Assembly: GCF_000237995.1 (NCBI RefSeq)
Contig: NC_016605.1
Coordinates: 186,001-250,000, forward strand
Source of the DNA: Pediococcus claussenii ATCC BAA-344
Lineage (GTDB): Bacteria; Bacillota; Bacilli; Lactobacillales; Lactobacillaceae
Reading direction: 5' to 3'
Length of the DNA: 64,000 bases
The notes below the pieces were generated by a model. It worked only from the letters and a program-made list of their open reading frames with translations. It did no database searches and had not been told where the DNA came from. The position numbers and the translations under genes were made by a program. The first letter of the stretch is position 1, and every line of letters starts with the position of its first letter. Positions 63,436 to 64,000 of the stretch are shown here, one piece after another.

Positions 63436-64000
63436 ATGAGTGTATTTCTTACATCAATTCAAAGTGTCCTAGCAATTGTAATTATGATCGGAGTCGGCTA
63501 TTTTGGTCAGGCTAAGGGCTGGTTCGATAAAAAAGTATCTAGTGCTTTATCAAAACTGATTATGCAAATCGCTTTACCCGCTTCAATTTTTGGTGCCATG
63601 TTAAAATTCTTTAATCCAAGCAAGTTGGCGACACTTTCGCAAGGACTTATTTACTCAATTCTTTCAATTTTGATTGGCTATGTAGTGGCTTGGCTTTACG
63701 TACGAGTAACAAAGGTTCCACGTGGTCGCCGTGGACTAATGATGACGGCTATCAACGGAGCAAATACGGTGTTTATTGGAATGCCCTTAAATATTGCTTT
63801 GTTTGGACAAATTTCAGTTCCTTATTTATTGGTTTACTACATTGTTAACACGGTTATTATTTGGACTCTCGGTGTATGGGTAATTGCTAATGATGATCCA
63901 ACAACGACAGACGGTTCCAAGGCGACATTTGACTGGCATCATTTGATTCCAACTCCACTTTGGGGATTTATCATAGCATTGCCATTCATCTACTTTGCAC
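63436..64000 (+). CDS. AEC-family permease, probably for malate (partial)
   Basis: The frame opens at ATG 63436 (TAGGAGGA upstream) and runs to the right edge, 188 codons visible. About five helices are seen, beginning MSVFLTSIQSVLAIVIMIGV. Typical auxin-efflux-carrier stretches are LSKLIMQIALPASIFGAM and INGANTVFIGMPLNIALFGQ. In lactobacilli, members next to malic or malolactic enzyme genes carry malate (MleP/MaeP type). The context supports malate, but it is an inference. Confidence 0.85.
   Translation, partial: MSVFLTSIQSVLAIVIMIGVGYFGQAKGWFDKKVSSALSKLIMQIALPASIFGAMLKFFNPSKLATLSQGLIYSILSILIGYVVAWLYVRVTKVPRGRRGLMMTAINGANTVFIGMPLNIALFGQISVPYLLVYYIVNTVIIWTLGVWVIANDDPTTTDGSKATFDWHHLIPTPLWGFIIALPFIYFA

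Overview
The window is low-GC chromosomal DNA from a member of the Lactobacillaceae; I do not assign a genus. The support is a complete dltXABCD operon, an L-lactate dehydrogenase very like the Lactiplantibacillus plantarum enzyme, pflB-pflA, ECF vitamin S-components, QueT, RpoE, DHA2 drug exporters, and strong GGAGG-type ribosome binding sites with occasional TTG and GTG starts. No rRNA, tRNA, CRISPR array, prophage or intact insertion sequence is visible. The window opens inside one gene (left edge) and closes inside another (right edge).

Layout. 0-8.6 kb: two drug-type MFS exporters, a Tag-like glycosylase, guaC, and an lmrB/DUF4811 pair divergent from a MerR regulator; then ribU behind an FMN riboswitch and a GNAT gene. 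8.7-13.3 kb: dltX-A-B-C-D (D-alanylation of teichoic acids). 13.4-28.8 kb: an accessory-looking stretch of small unknown genes, a TetR-controlled ECF S-component, an FAD/NAD(P)-binding gene broken by a stop codon, HAD, CPBP and MATE genes, tandem unknown paralogues, rpsN2, an orphan MarR regulator, a lipoprotein, an HD hydrolase, a DUF1934 gene and rpoE. 28.9-43.8 kb: housekeeping (pyrG, murA2, rho, rpmE2, an MFS gene, a class A sortase, lemA-htpX, murF, cshA, acpS-alr-mazEF-like). 44-48 kb: queT behind a preQ1 riboswitch, cbpB, an L,D-transpeptidase and ldh. 48.3-58.3 kb: an anaerobic / iron-sulfur island (pflBA, a VIT-family metal transporter, sufCDSUB plus a SufT-like gene). 58.6-64 kb: a hydrolase, an orphan SorC regulator, decayed and duplicated small membrane-protein genes, and a malic enzyme with an AEC permease.

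How the genes fit together. AcpS can prime DltC; RibU, QueT and the third S-component would each need an ECF module encoded elsewhere. PflA is a [4Fe-4S] radical-SAM enzyme, so the adjacent SUF operon and metal transporter make functional sense. Both pflB and the malic enzyme carry CcpA cre sites.

The most unusual content is non-coding. A family of 110-220 bp nested-hairpin repeats is present in eight copies. Their stems differ in sequence but are rebuilt by compensatory changes. Several begin exactly at a stop codon, and five lie in the 7 kb around pflA-vit-suf. A second repeat family has two copies. Other signals are a MarR-type operator shared by two promoters, twin TetR operators, a MerR operator across divergent promoters, and a pyrG leader built for reiterative-transcription attenuation.
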